DNA of 47,324 nt, from the NCBI GenBank assembly GCA_900322135.1, contig ONYP01000007.1:1-47324 (forward strand), written 5' to 3'. The translations under genes and the position numbers were made by a program. Shown in pieces: positions 1 through 8,036 of the stretch (position 1 is its first letter; every line of letters begins with the position of its first letter). The notes beneath the pieces were generated by a model that was given only the letters and a program-made list of their open reading frames with translations, was not told where the DNA came from and did not search any database. The stretch comes from an uncultured Prevotellaceae bacterium. GTDB taxonomy: Bacteria; Bacteroidota; Bacteroidia; Bacteroidales; Muribaculaceae.

Positions 1-971
1 AAGAAATCGGCCTGGCTGCCGTTCTTGAACGGTGCCCAGTTGCCGCAGATGATGCCGTCGAGGGCGACGACGGGCTGGAAGATGCCGCTGTTGTTGTGGG
101 CACGGTGGCGGTAATCGGGCGACAGGACGACATCACGGCTCTTGTAGCCGATGAGGTACTCGTCATAGGGCGGAATCAGCAGGTAACGGCCCTTGCGGAA
201 ACCGCGCGTGCGGCAAGCGTCGGTCAGGTAGAAGGTGCGCCCGAGCCACCTCTCCTCATGAATCGTGCCGCCCAAGAGCTCGATGCCACGCCTACAGTCA
301 CCGATGTTCAGCCCCGACCACCACACGAAGTCCTCGAGCGTGGCGGGCTGGCGGCTGTCGAAGTATTTGCGGGCGAGCCGCATCAGGGCCTCGTCACGGC
401 CAATCGGCGCCTCCCGCGGCACTTTGGCTGCCGCTAGCGCGTAGGTCGCCTTCATGGGCAGCAATTCGCCGCTACACAGGGTGCCCGACATCTCGGCCAT
501 GCGGATGTGGTAGGACAGGCGGTGGCTGTCCATGCTGATGTCCCTCCGGACCAGTGCCTCGACAAAATCCTCCCGGGTGACACTGCCCTGGTCGGCGGCG
601 GTCTGGGCGAGGATGTCGCGGATTCTCGCCACCTCCTCGTCGGGGATGGAAATGCGGTTGCTGTGCATCCAGCCGCGTGTCACCGCCATAGCCTTGGGGG
701 CGCACAAGTCAATCATCGGCCAGTAGTCCTCGGCGCTCACCAGTTGCCAGGTGCCGCGCATCAGGTGCAGGCGGATAACCTGCCCGCTGTCGAACGCGCG
801 CTTGAAGGCCCGCGCCGACGGTTTGCGGGTGCGCATCGCCACGGCCCACCGCATCATGCGGTACTCCTGCGCCTGGACGGCCCCCATGTGGCTGACCACC
901 GCAGCGGGATCGTTGAACTGCGGGCTGATGAGTTGCTGGTTGAGCAGCCTGATGGCAATCGGATTGGTCAT
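1..971 (-). CDS. Winged-helix DNA-binding protein, AlkZ/YcaQ-like (partial, C-terminus off window)
   Basis: The frame is open from an ATG at 971 to the window edge, giving 323 residues with no stop. The N-terminus has a helix followed by MGAVQAQEYR; the Q-A-Q at residues 33-35 matches the QxQ motif that is catalytic in AlkZ and YcaQ glycosylases of the HTH_42 family (PF06224). Those enzymes excise bulky or crosslinked alkylated bases. The protein is probably a cytoplasmic DNA glycosylase or repair protein, though many family members are uncharacterised. Family length is around 360, so little should be missing. The ATG lies 5 nt from the -7 promoter element, so the mRNA may be nearly leaderless. 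The family call is firm; the substrate is unknown. Confidence 0.8.
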   Translation of the reverse strand, partial: MTNPIAIRLLNQQLISPQFNDPAAVVSHMGAVQAQEYRMMRWAVAMRTRKPSARAFKRAFDSGQVIRLHLMRGTWQLVSAEDYWPMIDLCAPKAMAVTRGWMHSNRISIPDEEVARIRDILAQTAADQGSVTREDFVEALVRRDISMDSHRLSYHIRMAEMSGTLCSGELLPMKATYALAAAKVPREAPIGRDEALMRLARKYFDSRQPATLEDFVWWSGLNIGDCRRGIELLGGTIHEERWLGRTFYLTDACRTRGFRKGRYLLIPPYDEYLIGYKSRDVVLSPDYRHRAHNNSGIFQPVVALDGIICGNWAPFKNGSQADF

Positions 972-975
972 GTGT

Positions 976-1066
976 GCAAAGGTAGTGCAAGCCGAGTGGA
1001 GAACAAAACGAAAAACGCAGTTTTTTGTTTTTTATCCCGAAGCGAAGCCTATCTTGGGCAAGGTGC
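976..1066 (-). repeat. Dispersed promoter-bearing repeat, copy A
   Basis: Read on the minus strand, this block contains AAGATAGGC, then TCGGGATAAAAAACAAAAA, then GTTTTGTTCTCCACTCGG and the -7 box. The same blocks in the same order occur on the plus strand at about 29985-30103. A degenerate copy of the promoter half lies at 17833-17880 (minus). Confidence 0.7.
977..1007 (-). promoter_or_regulatory. Bacteroidota promoter of the AlkZ-like gene
   Basis: On the minus strand, TTTG (1007-1004), 19 nt, then TACCTTTG (984-977). This matches the -33/-7 consensus. Only 5 nt separate the -7 box from the ATG. Confidence 0.75.
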
Positions 1067-1163
1067 CAAAGGTAGAGATTCCCTTCCATTGCAGCAGATA
1101 TTTGGGACATTGTGCGCCGTTATGTGACCAATGGGTGGTCAGGTGAACTTTTTCGGCATGATA

Positions 1164-1196
1164 TTTGTGATTTTATAGAATAATGATGTATCTTTG
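1164..1196 (+). promoter_or_regulatory. Promoter of the secreted protein gene at 1238
   Basis: TTTG (1164-1167), a 21-nt spacer and TATCTTTG (1189-1196) match the Bacteroidota consensus. A leader of about 38 nt follows. The stretch 972-1237 otherwise holds only this promoter and the repeat/promoter of the divergent AlkZ-like gene. Confidence 0.7.
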
Positions 1197-1237
1197 TAGC
1201 GATGCCACCGTTGGCCATCAGCAAATAACGCAAGATT

Positions 1238-1948
1238 ATGAAAAAGGTAATGGCAATCATCTTCACGGCGTTGCTGTCGCTCAGCAGCATCAGCGCCTAC
1301 GGCCAGAAGAGTTATCCCAAGGACATGTTCCTCTACGAGTTGGAACCCGTGGTTACCTATAAGGGCAAAGCCCCCAAAATCACTAACTTTCTTGAGGCAT
1401 TCCTCGCGCAAGACGAGACGAGTGAGGTCTTGTGGCACCTCTCACAATGCTGGAACCATTATTTGCAGGGTGAGCCCCAAGAGCCATGTGTTCAATTTAC
1501 GGTAGACGAGAAAAACGGGTATATACGATACACATTTGATTCCAGCCTGTGTGATGACTATGACGACATAGACGATTATTTCTATTTCGAGATGTGTTAT
1601 TGGAACTGCTCCGACGGTAAGCACAAAATCATTGCCGAGAACAATGTGTCGATGATGGGCGGCAAGTATTACCTCGGCCAGTACAGCGGCACCATGTTCT
1701 ACATCTACGACAACGACACCCACAAACTGTATAGCGCCGATGACGACCTACTTGGTGCTGAAGTCGATCCTGAAGCCTATAAGTACAGTTTTGAGAAGGG
1801 TGATGAGATGACCAACTATGATGAGACTGTTGTCGTGTACCATCTGCCGCAACAGGGCAAGGACATCACCGTGGATATTTACAACGGCTCCTTGAAAAAG
1901 ACGGGAATACGCCTCGTGTGGGACGGCATGCGCTTCAAGCGACAATAA
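1238..1948 (+). CDS. Secreted protein of unknown function
   Basis: The 236-residue protein begins with a clear signal peptide (charged MKK, hydrophobic core, likely cleavage after SISAYG near residue 22). The mature part is rich in Asp, Tyr and Glu, with an acidic run CDDYDDIDDYFYFE near the middle and a few Cys residues. I recognise no family. The start is supported by the promoter 42 nt upstream and by the signal peptide beginning at this Met. The next gene is also secreted and follows after 35 bp that hold a TAGGAGTTAG-type repeat, so the two could be co-transcribed. Exported to periplasm or surface by inference. Confidence 0.8.
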   Translation: MKKVMAIIFTALLSLSSISAYGQKSYPKDMFLYELEPVVTYKGKAPKITNFLEAFLAQDETSEVLWHLSQCWNHYLQGEPQEPCVQFTVDEKNGYIRYTFDSSLCDDYDDIDDYFYFEMCYWNCSDGKHKIIAENNVSMMGGKYYLGQYSGTMFYIYDNDTHKLYSADDDLLGAEVDPEAYKYSFEKGDEMTNYDETVVVYHLPQQGKDITVDIYNGSLKKTGIRLVWDGMRFKRQ

Positions 1949-1952
1949 TTCA

Positions 1953-1975
1953 GTTAGGAGTTAGAAGTTAGGAGG
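1953..1975 (+). repeat. TAGGAGTTAG-type intergenic repeat
   Basis: GTTAGGAGTTAGAAGTTAGG fills most of the 35-bp gap between two genes. The same words recur at 22699-22745 (opposite orientation) and 26769-26800. Confidence 0.7.
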
Positions 1976-1983
1976 TTGAGAGT

Positions 1984-2655
1984 ATGAAACGATTCAGAAT
2001 CATTCAAAGCATTGCAGCCTTCGTGCTGATGGTGGTAACCTGTCAAGGCGCCCATGCCGTAGAGTTGAAGCGGCAGGGCTCGTCGGTCGAGGACATTGTT
2101 CCCGCCGGCTGGCTGCATCAGGAGTCACAGGGCGACCTGAATAAGGACGGTATCGCCGACCTCGTCGTGATAGCAACGCCCGACTACGAGGAGAACCTGA
2201 AACGGCGCGACGACGGCTATGTATACAACTTCAACCAGCCCATCCTCGCCATCTACTTCGGCAACGCTCAGGGCCTGTTCAACCAGTGGCGGCAGTATGA
2301 CAATGTGATACCGGCTGATGATAACGAGTATTGCAGCCATGATATCGGATTAACGGTCACCGAGCGCGGCACGCTGCGCATCGCCGTCGGCGTGTGGTGC
2401 AGTGCGGGCAGTTACGGCACCTCGACCGACACCTACATCTACCGCTACCAGAAGGGCGACTTTTACCTTATCGGCATGGACACAGAGGAAATGATGCGCA
2501 ATACCGGAGAGGTCAAGGTCGTCAGCGAGAACTACCTGACTTGGAAACGTCAGGTGACGACCTCCAACGCCTTTGACGACAAAGCGCCAACCACCGAGAA
2601 ATGGTCGCGCCTGCCTAAAAAAGCGCTCGAGAAACTCGGCGCCCGGGAATTGTAA
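1984..2655 (+). CDS. Secreted protein with one FG-GAP/VCBS-like calcium loop
   Basis: The 223-residue protein has a signal peptide ending near GAHA (about residue 26). The segment GDLNKDGIADLVVIA (about residues 50-64) is a D-x-N-x-D-G loop of the type that binds calcium in FG-GAP/VCBS beta-propeller repeats, followed by a 'YFGNAQG' strand typical of such repeats. The protein is too short for a full propeller. Two Cys residues (near EYCSHD and VWCSAG) could form a disulfide. It ends 8 bp from the convergent phosphodiesterase gene. The location is probably periplasmic; function is unknown. Confidence 0.75.
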   Translation: MKRFRIIQSIAAFVLMVVTCQGAHAVELKRQGSSVEDIVPAGWLHQESQGDLNKDGIADLVVIATPDYEENLKRRDDGYVYNFNQPILAIYFGNAQGLFNQWRQYDNVIPADDNEYCSHDIGLTVTERGTLRIAVGVWCSAGSYGTSTDTYIYRYQKGDFYLIGMDTEEMMRNTGEVKVVSENYLTWKRQVTTSNAFDDKAPTTEKWSRLPKKALEKLGAREL

Positions 2656-2663
2656 CCCGATAA

Positions 2664-3653
2664 TCAGAACCTTTGATTGCTGTCGGCCGGTTTCATCACC
2701 TTATCGGCCCTGACAGTGCCGTCGCTCAGGTGCTTGACACTGATGTAGATGCCATCATGAGAGCCGTCGGGACCCACTCTCGTACCGCCAACCGTATACC
2801 AGTCGGTGGCGTTGACACAGACGACATCACACGACGACTCTTCCGACCCGTCCTCACCCCAGTTGATGTCGTCAAGTTCGGGCATCTCGCTGGGCTTGAG
2901 CGAGTTGCAAGTCATCATGTAGACGCCCATATTGCCGTATTTCAGGTAGTTGTCCCTGGTATCGACGGTCCACATAGCCACATTCAGGCCCATCTTATGG
3001 AAGGTCTTCACCGTGCCGGCATCGAAGTTGCCGATTGAGATGCTGGGGTTGAGGCCGTACTCGCGGCACCACTCCTCGTTGCCCTCCCAGTTGGCATTGC
3101 ACAGCCACTGGCGCGTGAATTGGGGGTAATGGGTAGCGATGTATTCCTGCGACTTTTTCATCGAGGTAAGGAAGATGACCTTATCGGTCAGCCCCTGGTC
3201 GATGACCAGGTGGGCGAGGCCGTCAAAGTTGCTCATGTCGTTGTTGTTGATGCCCGTGGTCCACTTGAGTTCGATGACAGGAAAAACGCCCTTCTCGACA
3301 CAGATGGCCAGGTACTCGGCCACGGTGCAGATGTGGCCCGTGTAGGTCACGCCGCCACGCGTCTGGGTGTATTGCTCGGCCTGCAGTTCGGCCAGGGTGG
3401 CGTCGGCGACAGTGAGATTGCCGCCCAGGCGGTTGGTGGTCTCATCGTGGCTGATGACATAGAAGCCGTCCTTGGTCACGCGCACATCACATTCCAGCCC
3501 GTCATAGCCATAGATGTCAGCGCCGTTACGGTAGGCCTCGGCGGTGTTTTCCACACCGATGTTACAGCCGCGATGGCCCACAAACAGCGGCTTCCATGCC
3601 CATGCGTCGACGGCCAGGGCAAGCACCATGAGTAGGGAAAGAAATCGTTTCAT
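2664..3653 (-). CDS. Secreted glycerophosphodiester phosphodiesterase (GDPD family)
   Basis: Hydrolyses glycerophosphodiesters to glycerol-3-phosphate and an alcohol, a phospholipid-salvage step. A signal peptide covers about residues 1-19. GDPD hallmarks follow: H27-R-G, E54-x-D56 in GLECDVR, and H69-D in VISHDE, the usual catalytic/metal set. The TIM-barrel ends near residue 265. The last ~55 residues read DWYTVGGTRV, then DGIYISVKHL and SDGT, resembling the short C-terminal sorting-like tail seen on many secreted Bacteroidales proteins (inference). It lies 13 bp downstream of the permease gene on the same strand, so the two are probably one operon. Confidence 0.88.
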   Translation of the reverse strand: MKRFLSLLMVLALAVDAWAWKPLFVGHRGCNIGVENTAEAYRNGADIYGYDGLECDVRVTKDGFYVISHDETTNRLGGNLTVADATLAELQAEQYTQTRGGVTYTGHICTVAEYLAICVEKGVFPVIELKWTTGINNNDMSNFDGLAHLVIDQGLTDKVIFLTSMKKSQEYIATHYPQFTRQWLCNANWEGNEEWCREYGLNPSISIGNFDAGTVKTFHKMGLNVAMWTVDTRDNYLKYGNMGVYMMTCNSLKPSEMPELDDINWGEDGSEESSCDVVCVNATDWYTVGGTRVGPDGSHDGIYISVKHLSDGTVRADKVMKPADSNQRF

Positions 3654-3666
3654 AGTTTGTTCTTTT

Positions 3667-4884
3667 TTATGCTTCGGGTTTGGTTTGGGGAATCACGAGG
3701 TTGAGGATGACACCAGCCAGCGCCGACAGGCCGATGCCGCTCAGTGAGAAAGTGCCCATCGGCAGGATGGCGCCGCCGATGCCCAGCGTGAGCACCACGC
3801 TCACGATGATGATGTTGCGCGTCTGGTCCAGGTTCACCTTGTGGTTGACCAGATTCTGGATGCCCACCGAGGCAATCGAGCCGAACAACAGCAGCATGAT
3901 GCCGCCCAGCACGGCGCTGGGGATACTCTGCAGGATGGCACTCAACTTGCCGAGGACCGAAATCACGATAGCCGTGCCCGCAGCGATGCGGATGACGGCA
4001 GGGCTGGTGATGCGCGTGATCTGCATGGCTCCGGTCACCTCGCTATAGGTCGTCACGGGAGGGCCGCCGAACAGGGACGCTACCAGGCACGCCAGGCCGT
4101 CGCCCAGCATGGTGCGGTGCAGCCCCGGATCCTTGACGAAATCCTTGTCGGCCACGGCTCCCACGACAAACACATCGCCGATGTGCTCAATCACGGGGGC
4201 GATGGCTACGGGTATCATGAACAGGAACGGTTCCCACGAGAACTCCGGCAACTGGAAATGGGTAATGCTCGACGGCAGGGCAAACCACGGGGCGCTGCCC
4301 ACTGCCGTGAAATCCACCAGCCCCATGCAGGCCGACACCACATAGCCCACCACGATGCCGCACACCACGGGCACCAACTTCAGCAGCCCGCGGCCCAACA
4401 CCAGTACCAGGATGGCGGTCATCAGCGAGATGAAGGCCAGCAGCCAGTTGTCCTTGGCCATATCGACGGCAGTGGGTGCCAGCGACAGACCGATGCAGAT
4501 GATGACCGGCCCGATGACCACCGGCGGGAACAGGCGGTCGAGCAGCCGTCGGCCCTGCCACTTGATGAGAGCCGACATCGTGAAATAGACCAGCGCCACG
4601 CCGGCCATACCCGCCAGCGTGCCCGGCATGCCCCACTGCTTGGAGGCCGAGATGATGGGCGCGATAAAGGCGAAACTTGAGCCTAAAAAAATGGGCACCT
4701 TACCTTTGGTGACCAGGTGAAAAATAAAAGTGCCGATACCTGCAGTGAACAACGCCGTTGCCGGGTCTAGTCCCACAAGCAGGGGAACGAGAACCGTGGC
4801 ACCAAATGCCACAAACAGGAATTGGATACCCACAATCGTCTTGCGGACAGAGGTTAGATTAGCGGTTTCAGATGTTTTACCCAT
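3667..4884 (-). CDS. Uracil/xanthine permease, NCS2 (UraA-like)
   Basis: A 405-residue inner-membrane protein of the nucleobase:cation symporter 2 family, about the length of E. coli UraA (429). The N-terminus has GIQFLFVAFGATVLVPLLVG, and the family signature around FLGSSFAFIAPI near residues 66-77 is where the substrate-site half-helix lies. EHIGDVFVVG and GGPPVTTYSE match the conserved substrate-binding segments of helices 8 and 10. It should import uracil or a related base with protons; the exact base cannot be read. A TATCTTTG promoter lies about 30 nt upstream. Confidence 0.9.
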   Translation of the reverse strand: MGKTSETANLTSVRKTIVGIQFLFVAFGATVLVPLLVGLDPATALFTAGIGTFIFHLVTKGKVPIFLGSSFAFIAPIISASKQWGMPGTLAGMAGVALVYFTMSALIKWQGRRLLDRLFPPVVIGPVIICIGLSLAPTAVDMAKDNWLLAFISLMTAILVLVLGRGLLKLVPVVCGIVVGYVVSACMGLVDFTAVGSAPWFALPSSITHFQLPEFSWEPFLFMIPVAIAPVIEHIGDVFVVGAVADKDFVKDPGLHRTMLGDGLACLVASLFGGPPVTTYSEVTGAMQITRITSPAVIRIAAGTAIVISVLGKLSAILQSIPSAVLGGIMLLLFGSIASVGIQNLVNHKVNLDQTRNIIIVSVVLTLGIGGAILPMGTFSLSGIGLSALAGVILNLVIPQTKPEA

Positions 4885-4914
4885 GATAGTGCGCTATGCT
4901 TTTGAAAACTGTCA

Positions 4915-4947
4915 CAAAGATACAACACTTTTCATTTTTTTGGCCAA
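4915..4947 (-). promoter_or_regulatory. Promoter of the nucleobase permease operon
   Basis: On the minus strand TATCTTTG (4922-4915) is preceded at 21 nt by TTGG (4947-4944), a near match to the -33 box. It is divergent from the AlkD-like promoter. Confidence 0.6.
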
Positions 4948-4975
4948 CGGCAGGTATAAAAAAATAAAGATACTG

Positions 4976-4983
4976 TATCTTTG
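4976..4983 (+). promoter_or_regulatory. -7 element of the AlkD-like gene
   Basis: TATCTTTG ends only 4 nt before the first ATG, so transcription should start at or next to the start codon. No good -33 box is seen at the usual distance; the region upstream is A/T-rich. Confidence 0.55.
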
Positions 4984-4987
4984 TGGG

Positions 4988-5740
4988 ATGATGACGGCTA
5001 AGGAAATCATAGGGTATATGGAGTCGCTGCGCAACGAGGAGCAGCGGCAGGTGCTGATGCGGTTCTTCAAGACGGGACCGGGAGAGTATGGCGAGGGCGA
5101 CGAATTCCTGGGGCTGAAGGTGCCGCAGACACGCGAGGTGGTAAAACTCACGGCGGGCGACACGCCGCTTGACGAGGTGCCCCAGCTGCTGATGTCGCGC
5201 TGGCACGAGGTGCGCCTGTGCGGCTTGCTGCTGATGGTGGCGCGGTTCGAGAAGTTGGCGAAAAAACGACTGGCGGACAACGAGGATGCCATCTGTGGGC
5301 GCGATGACATCGTGAAGATGTACCTGCAGCATGCCAAGCGCGCCAACAACTGGGACCTGGTTGACCTGTCGGCGCCCAAGATTCTGGGGCACTGGCTGCT
5401 GTTGCCCTCGCACCTGGGCGATAAGCGCGAAGTGATGGATGCCTTGGCGGCGAGCGGCTGCCTGTGGCGGCAGCGCATGAGCATGGTGAGCACCTGGAAG
5501 ACGACCCAGCAGGGCGACCCGTCGTGGTGCCTGCGCTATGCCGAGTGGCATCTGCACCACCCGCACGACCTGATGCACAAAGCCGTGGGCTGGATGCTGC
5601 GCGAGGTGGGCAAGCGCTGCAGCATGGACCTGCTGTGCCAGTTCCTCGAGCGACACGCCCACGAGATGCCGCGCACCGCCCTGCGCTACGCTATCGAACA
5701 GATGAGCGACGACGAGCGCAAATACTGGATGTCAAAATAA
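4988..5740 (+). CDS. DNA alkylation repair protein, AlkD-like HEAT repeat family
   Basis: The 250-residue protein is an all-helical HEAT-like repeat protein of the DNA alkylation repair family (PF08713), which removes or binds 3- and 7-alkylpurines. Typical segments are FFKTGPGEYGEGDEFLGLKV near the N-terminus (the G-E-Y-x-x-G-D-x-F-L-G-x-K-V-P signature), then RLCGLLLMV, NNWDLVDLSAP and RQRMSMVSTW. The frame stays open upstream, but the promoter lies there, so ATG 4988 (or 4991) is the start. With the AlkZ-like gene this makes two candidate alkylation-repair proteins within 5 kb. Confidence 0.88.
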   Translation: MMTAKEIIGYMESLRNEEQRQVLMRFFKTGPGEYGEGDEFLGLKVPQTREVVKLTAGDTPLDEVPQLLMSRWHEVRLCGLLLMVARFEKLAKKRLADNEDAICGRDDIVKMYLQHAKRANNWDLVDLSAPKILGHWLLLPSHLGDKREVMDALAASGCLWRQRMSMVSTWKTTQQGDPSWCLRYAEWHLHHPHDLMHKAVGWMLREVGKRCSMDLLCQFLERHAHEMPRTALRYAIEQMSDDERKYWMSK

Positions 5741-5818
5741 TCGGGTTGATTGCAGTGCCGTTGGCGGCAAACGCATCGCATTAGCCACAAAGCCAACATC
5801 TATATCTCAGCTGAAGAT

Positions 5819-6685
5819 TTATTTCAGGTAGCGGGAGAAGAACCGCCACACCTCCTCGCCGGTGTCGATATCGGCGGTGAACCATGAGTGCGGTCCGCCC
5901 ACGACCTCATAGAGCCACACATCACAACCCGTGGCACTACCGCTGTATCGATGCTTAATGACGGGATGTCCCTGCTCGCCCTGCAGGCTCTCGACGCGCT
6001 CAGTCTCTTCACGGGTGCAGCGGTTCTTTGCCACCCAGTAGCCGACGGCGACCGGCACGGGCAGGTAAGCGCCCCAACCTCCCGCATTGTCCATGTCGCC
6101 CGTCCACTCCGACACACGGTCCTCGGTGCCGTGGATTTCCATCAGGGGAATGGGTCGCGGTGCCTCCAATCGCTCATACATCCATTCCATGGTCAGCCCC
6201 GCGATGGGAGCGACGGCCTTGAAGGTGTTCTGCTTGCTGTAGGCCATCAGGTAACACATCTCGCCCCCGTTGGACATGCCCGTCAGGAAGGTGTTGGCGC
6301 GGCTCAATCGGTAGCGTTGCTGCACATGGCGGGCAATGCGGCACAGGGCCTTCACATCATCCACCTGCCAGCCCTGTTGGAAAGGATAACCGACATTCCA
6401 ACTGGGTTGTCCCTGGGGGTCTTTCAGGCCCTGGGGGATGCACACGGCAAAGCCATGGCGGTCGGCAGGCCCAATCATGATGTTTTCGCGCCAGATGCCA
6501 GCCCCGTAGCCATGCAGGACAAACACCAGCGGCGCATCGGGCTGAATGCCATCGGGCAAGTACATCACGAACTGCCGCATGTGGCCATCAACCTTTACCG
6601 AGTCATCGACAAAACGCCCAGCGTGACAGAACTGCACACAGAGTATCCATAACATCAGCGCCAAGGCTTTCTTCATTGTCATCAT
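5819..6685 (-). CDS. Secreted alpha/beta-hydrolase esterase (LpqC/feruloyl esterase type)
   Basis: The 288-residue protein starts with a signal peptide ending about residue 22. An alpha/beta-hydrolase follows: oxyanion-hole region VFVLHGYGAG (55-64), nucleophile elbow G-M-S138-N-G, acid in HGTED189, and His266 in GGPHSW. This order and the short length fit the polyhydroxybutyrate-depolymerase/feruloyl esterase group (COG3509). Likely substrates are acetyl or feruloyl esters on plant polysaccharides, by analogy only. It has its own promoter and is convergent with the AlkD-like gene 78 bp away. Confidence 0.85.
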   Translation of the reverse strand: MMTMKKALALMLWILCVQFCHAGRFVDDSVKVDGHMRQFVMYLPDGIQPDAPLVFVLHGYGAGIWRENIMIGPADRHGFAVCIPQGLKDPQGQPSWNVGYPFQQGWQVDDVKALCRIARHVQQRYRLSRANTFLTGMSNGGEMCYLMAYSKQNTFKAVAPIAGLTMEWMYERLEAPRPIPLMEIHGTEDRVSEWTGDMDNAGGWGAYLPVPVAVGYWVAKNRCTREETERVESLQGEQGHPVIKHRYSGSATGCDVWLYEVVGGPHSWFTADIDTGEEVWRFFSRYLK

Positions 6686-6716
6686 CGTGTAAGGTCAGAA
6701 TTGTTGATTGTCTTCA

Positions 6717-6748
6717 CAAAGGTACAACCATTTTTCAATGCCGTCAAA
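6717..6748 (-). promoter_or_regulatory. Promoter of the secreted esterase
   Basis: TTTG (6748-6745), 20 nt and TACCTTTG (6724-6717) on the minus strand. The leader is about 30 nt. Confidence 0.75.
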
Positions 6749-6814
6749 CGAGAGCCGCAAAATTTTGGACGGGATGTGTATCCCCTCAACTTTTTCAAAA
6801 GAATCAGATAACAA

Positions 6815-6842
6815 GATACAGGAGCGCGATGACCCCTGTATC
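6815..6842 (-). terminator. Possible terminator after the DUF262-HNH gene
   Basis: Perfect 8-bp inverted repeat GATACAGG/CCTGTATC with a 12-nt loop, 28 nt past the stop codon. Only a weak T-rich stretch follows, so intrinsic termination is uncertain. Confidence 0.4.
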
Positions 6843-6869
6843 TTTATCGTTGGTAATCAATATGTTTTA

Positions 6870-8030
6870 TCACTTGTTGCCCTTGGAGCGGTTGTGGTGG
6901 CGGCACAGCATTTGGCAGTTGCTCTTGTCACTGGATCCGCCCTTGCTCCACGCCGTGACATGGTCGGCATCCATCTCACTCAGTTTATAAATGCGTGTGC
7001 TGTTGTTGCCCTCTTGCATGGCGCAGTCAGGGCAGTTGCTCACGCCCTTCTCCTTGGCCGCCTGGGTCTGCTTGGCATAGACGCGGTTGATGGTCGCACG
7101 GTCAAACACGCGGATGTTCAACAGGGTCGCATCCTTCTCGCCGCCAAGTATGTATTCAAACACCCCTTTGTGATTGGTCACATAGGGGTCGGCATAGAGT
7201 TCATGCACACGCTTGGAAACTGCATCCACATTGTAAGGCTTGTTGTGGTACTCCTCATAAAAGCGTCCCCACTCCAGACCGCGCATCTCGGGCAGCACAT
7301 CCTTGAACACGCCTGATGCCCAATCAAGCACAGCATTGAAATAAGTCTTGACGGGAGTGATGTCGGTATCTTGGCGATGCTTGCTCATGTAGGCATCCAC
7401 ATTGCCTTGGCTTACCCATTGCAGAGCACGCTCAAGATAATCTTGACGGTCGATTGAGCCTCGGATGTAAGCGCTCCACTTTTGTTTATTGGCATTTTGC
7501 GAGTTGCTGAATTCTTTCTTTAATGCCTCTACAAACGGCCCCGAATAAACGGCATTGAGTTTTTCCTGATTGTTCAAGTTTACGCCGGGAATGTTGACAG
7601 TCTGGAACCATTCCTTGATTTCACTCTCGGTGCCCTTGCAGATGTAGATGAGCAGCGTGGTGTTGAGCACCTTGTCGCGGTCTTCCTTGTTAAGGCCGTC
7701 AATATACTGCTGCATACCGTTCTTGTCCTTGATGGCAAGTTTATGGGTCACGAAGCGGCCCAAACTCGTAATGCGCTGCTGTCCGTCAAGCACCTCGTAG
7801 TTTTCACCCACTTGATTAAAGTAGATGACCCCTAACGGATAACCTTTCAACACCGAGTCGATAACAGCCACATCTTTCTTGCCGTCGGCATAGATGTAAT
7901 TGCGCTGGTATTCGGGCTGAATGGTTAATTTGCCATTCATGCCGAATAGGCCTTTACCCTCCAACTCGTTATATATAAAGCCCTCGCAAATGTCGCGAAC
8001 GGTAATATCAGTCCTTAATATCGTTTCCAT
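6870..8030 (-). CDS. DUF262 (GmrSD/ParB-like) plus HNH nuclease protein
   Basis: The 386-residue protein has an N-terminal DUF262 domain: IQPEYQRNY near 38-45 and the nucleotide-site motif DGQQR at 82-86. The C-terminus is an HNH nuclease: C333-x2-C336, D356-H357, N371, then C376 and H378/H379. DUF262 domains occur in GmrS and SspE-type restriction proteins, where NTP binding or hydrolysis gates a C-terminal nuclease. The gene follows an EcoRI-type methyltransferase by 6 bp in an AT-rich segment, so it is probably the cleaving partner of a restriction-modification-like pair. Its trigger (unmodified or modified DNA) cannot be read. All nuclease residues appear present. Confidence 0.85.
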   Translation of the reverse strand: METILRTDITVRDICEGFIYNELEGKGLFGMNGKLTIQPEYQRNYIYADGKKDVAVIDSVLKGYPLGVIYFNQVGENYEVLDGQQRITSLGRFVTHKLAIKDKNGMQQYIDGLNKEDRDKVLNTTLLIYICKGTESEIKEWFQTVNIPGVNLNNQEKLNAVYSGPFVEALKKEFSNSQNANKQKWSAYIRGSIDRQDYLERALQWVSQGNVDAYMSKHRQDTDITPVKTYFNAVLDWASGVFKDVLPEMRGLEWGRFYEEYHNKPYNVDAVSKRVHELYADPYVTNHKGVFEYILGGEKDATLLNIRVFDRATINRVYAKQTQAAKEKGVSNCPDCAMQEGNNSTRIYKLSEMDADHVTAWSKGGSSDKSNCQMLCRHHNRSKGNK

Positions 8031-8036
8031 ATCGTA

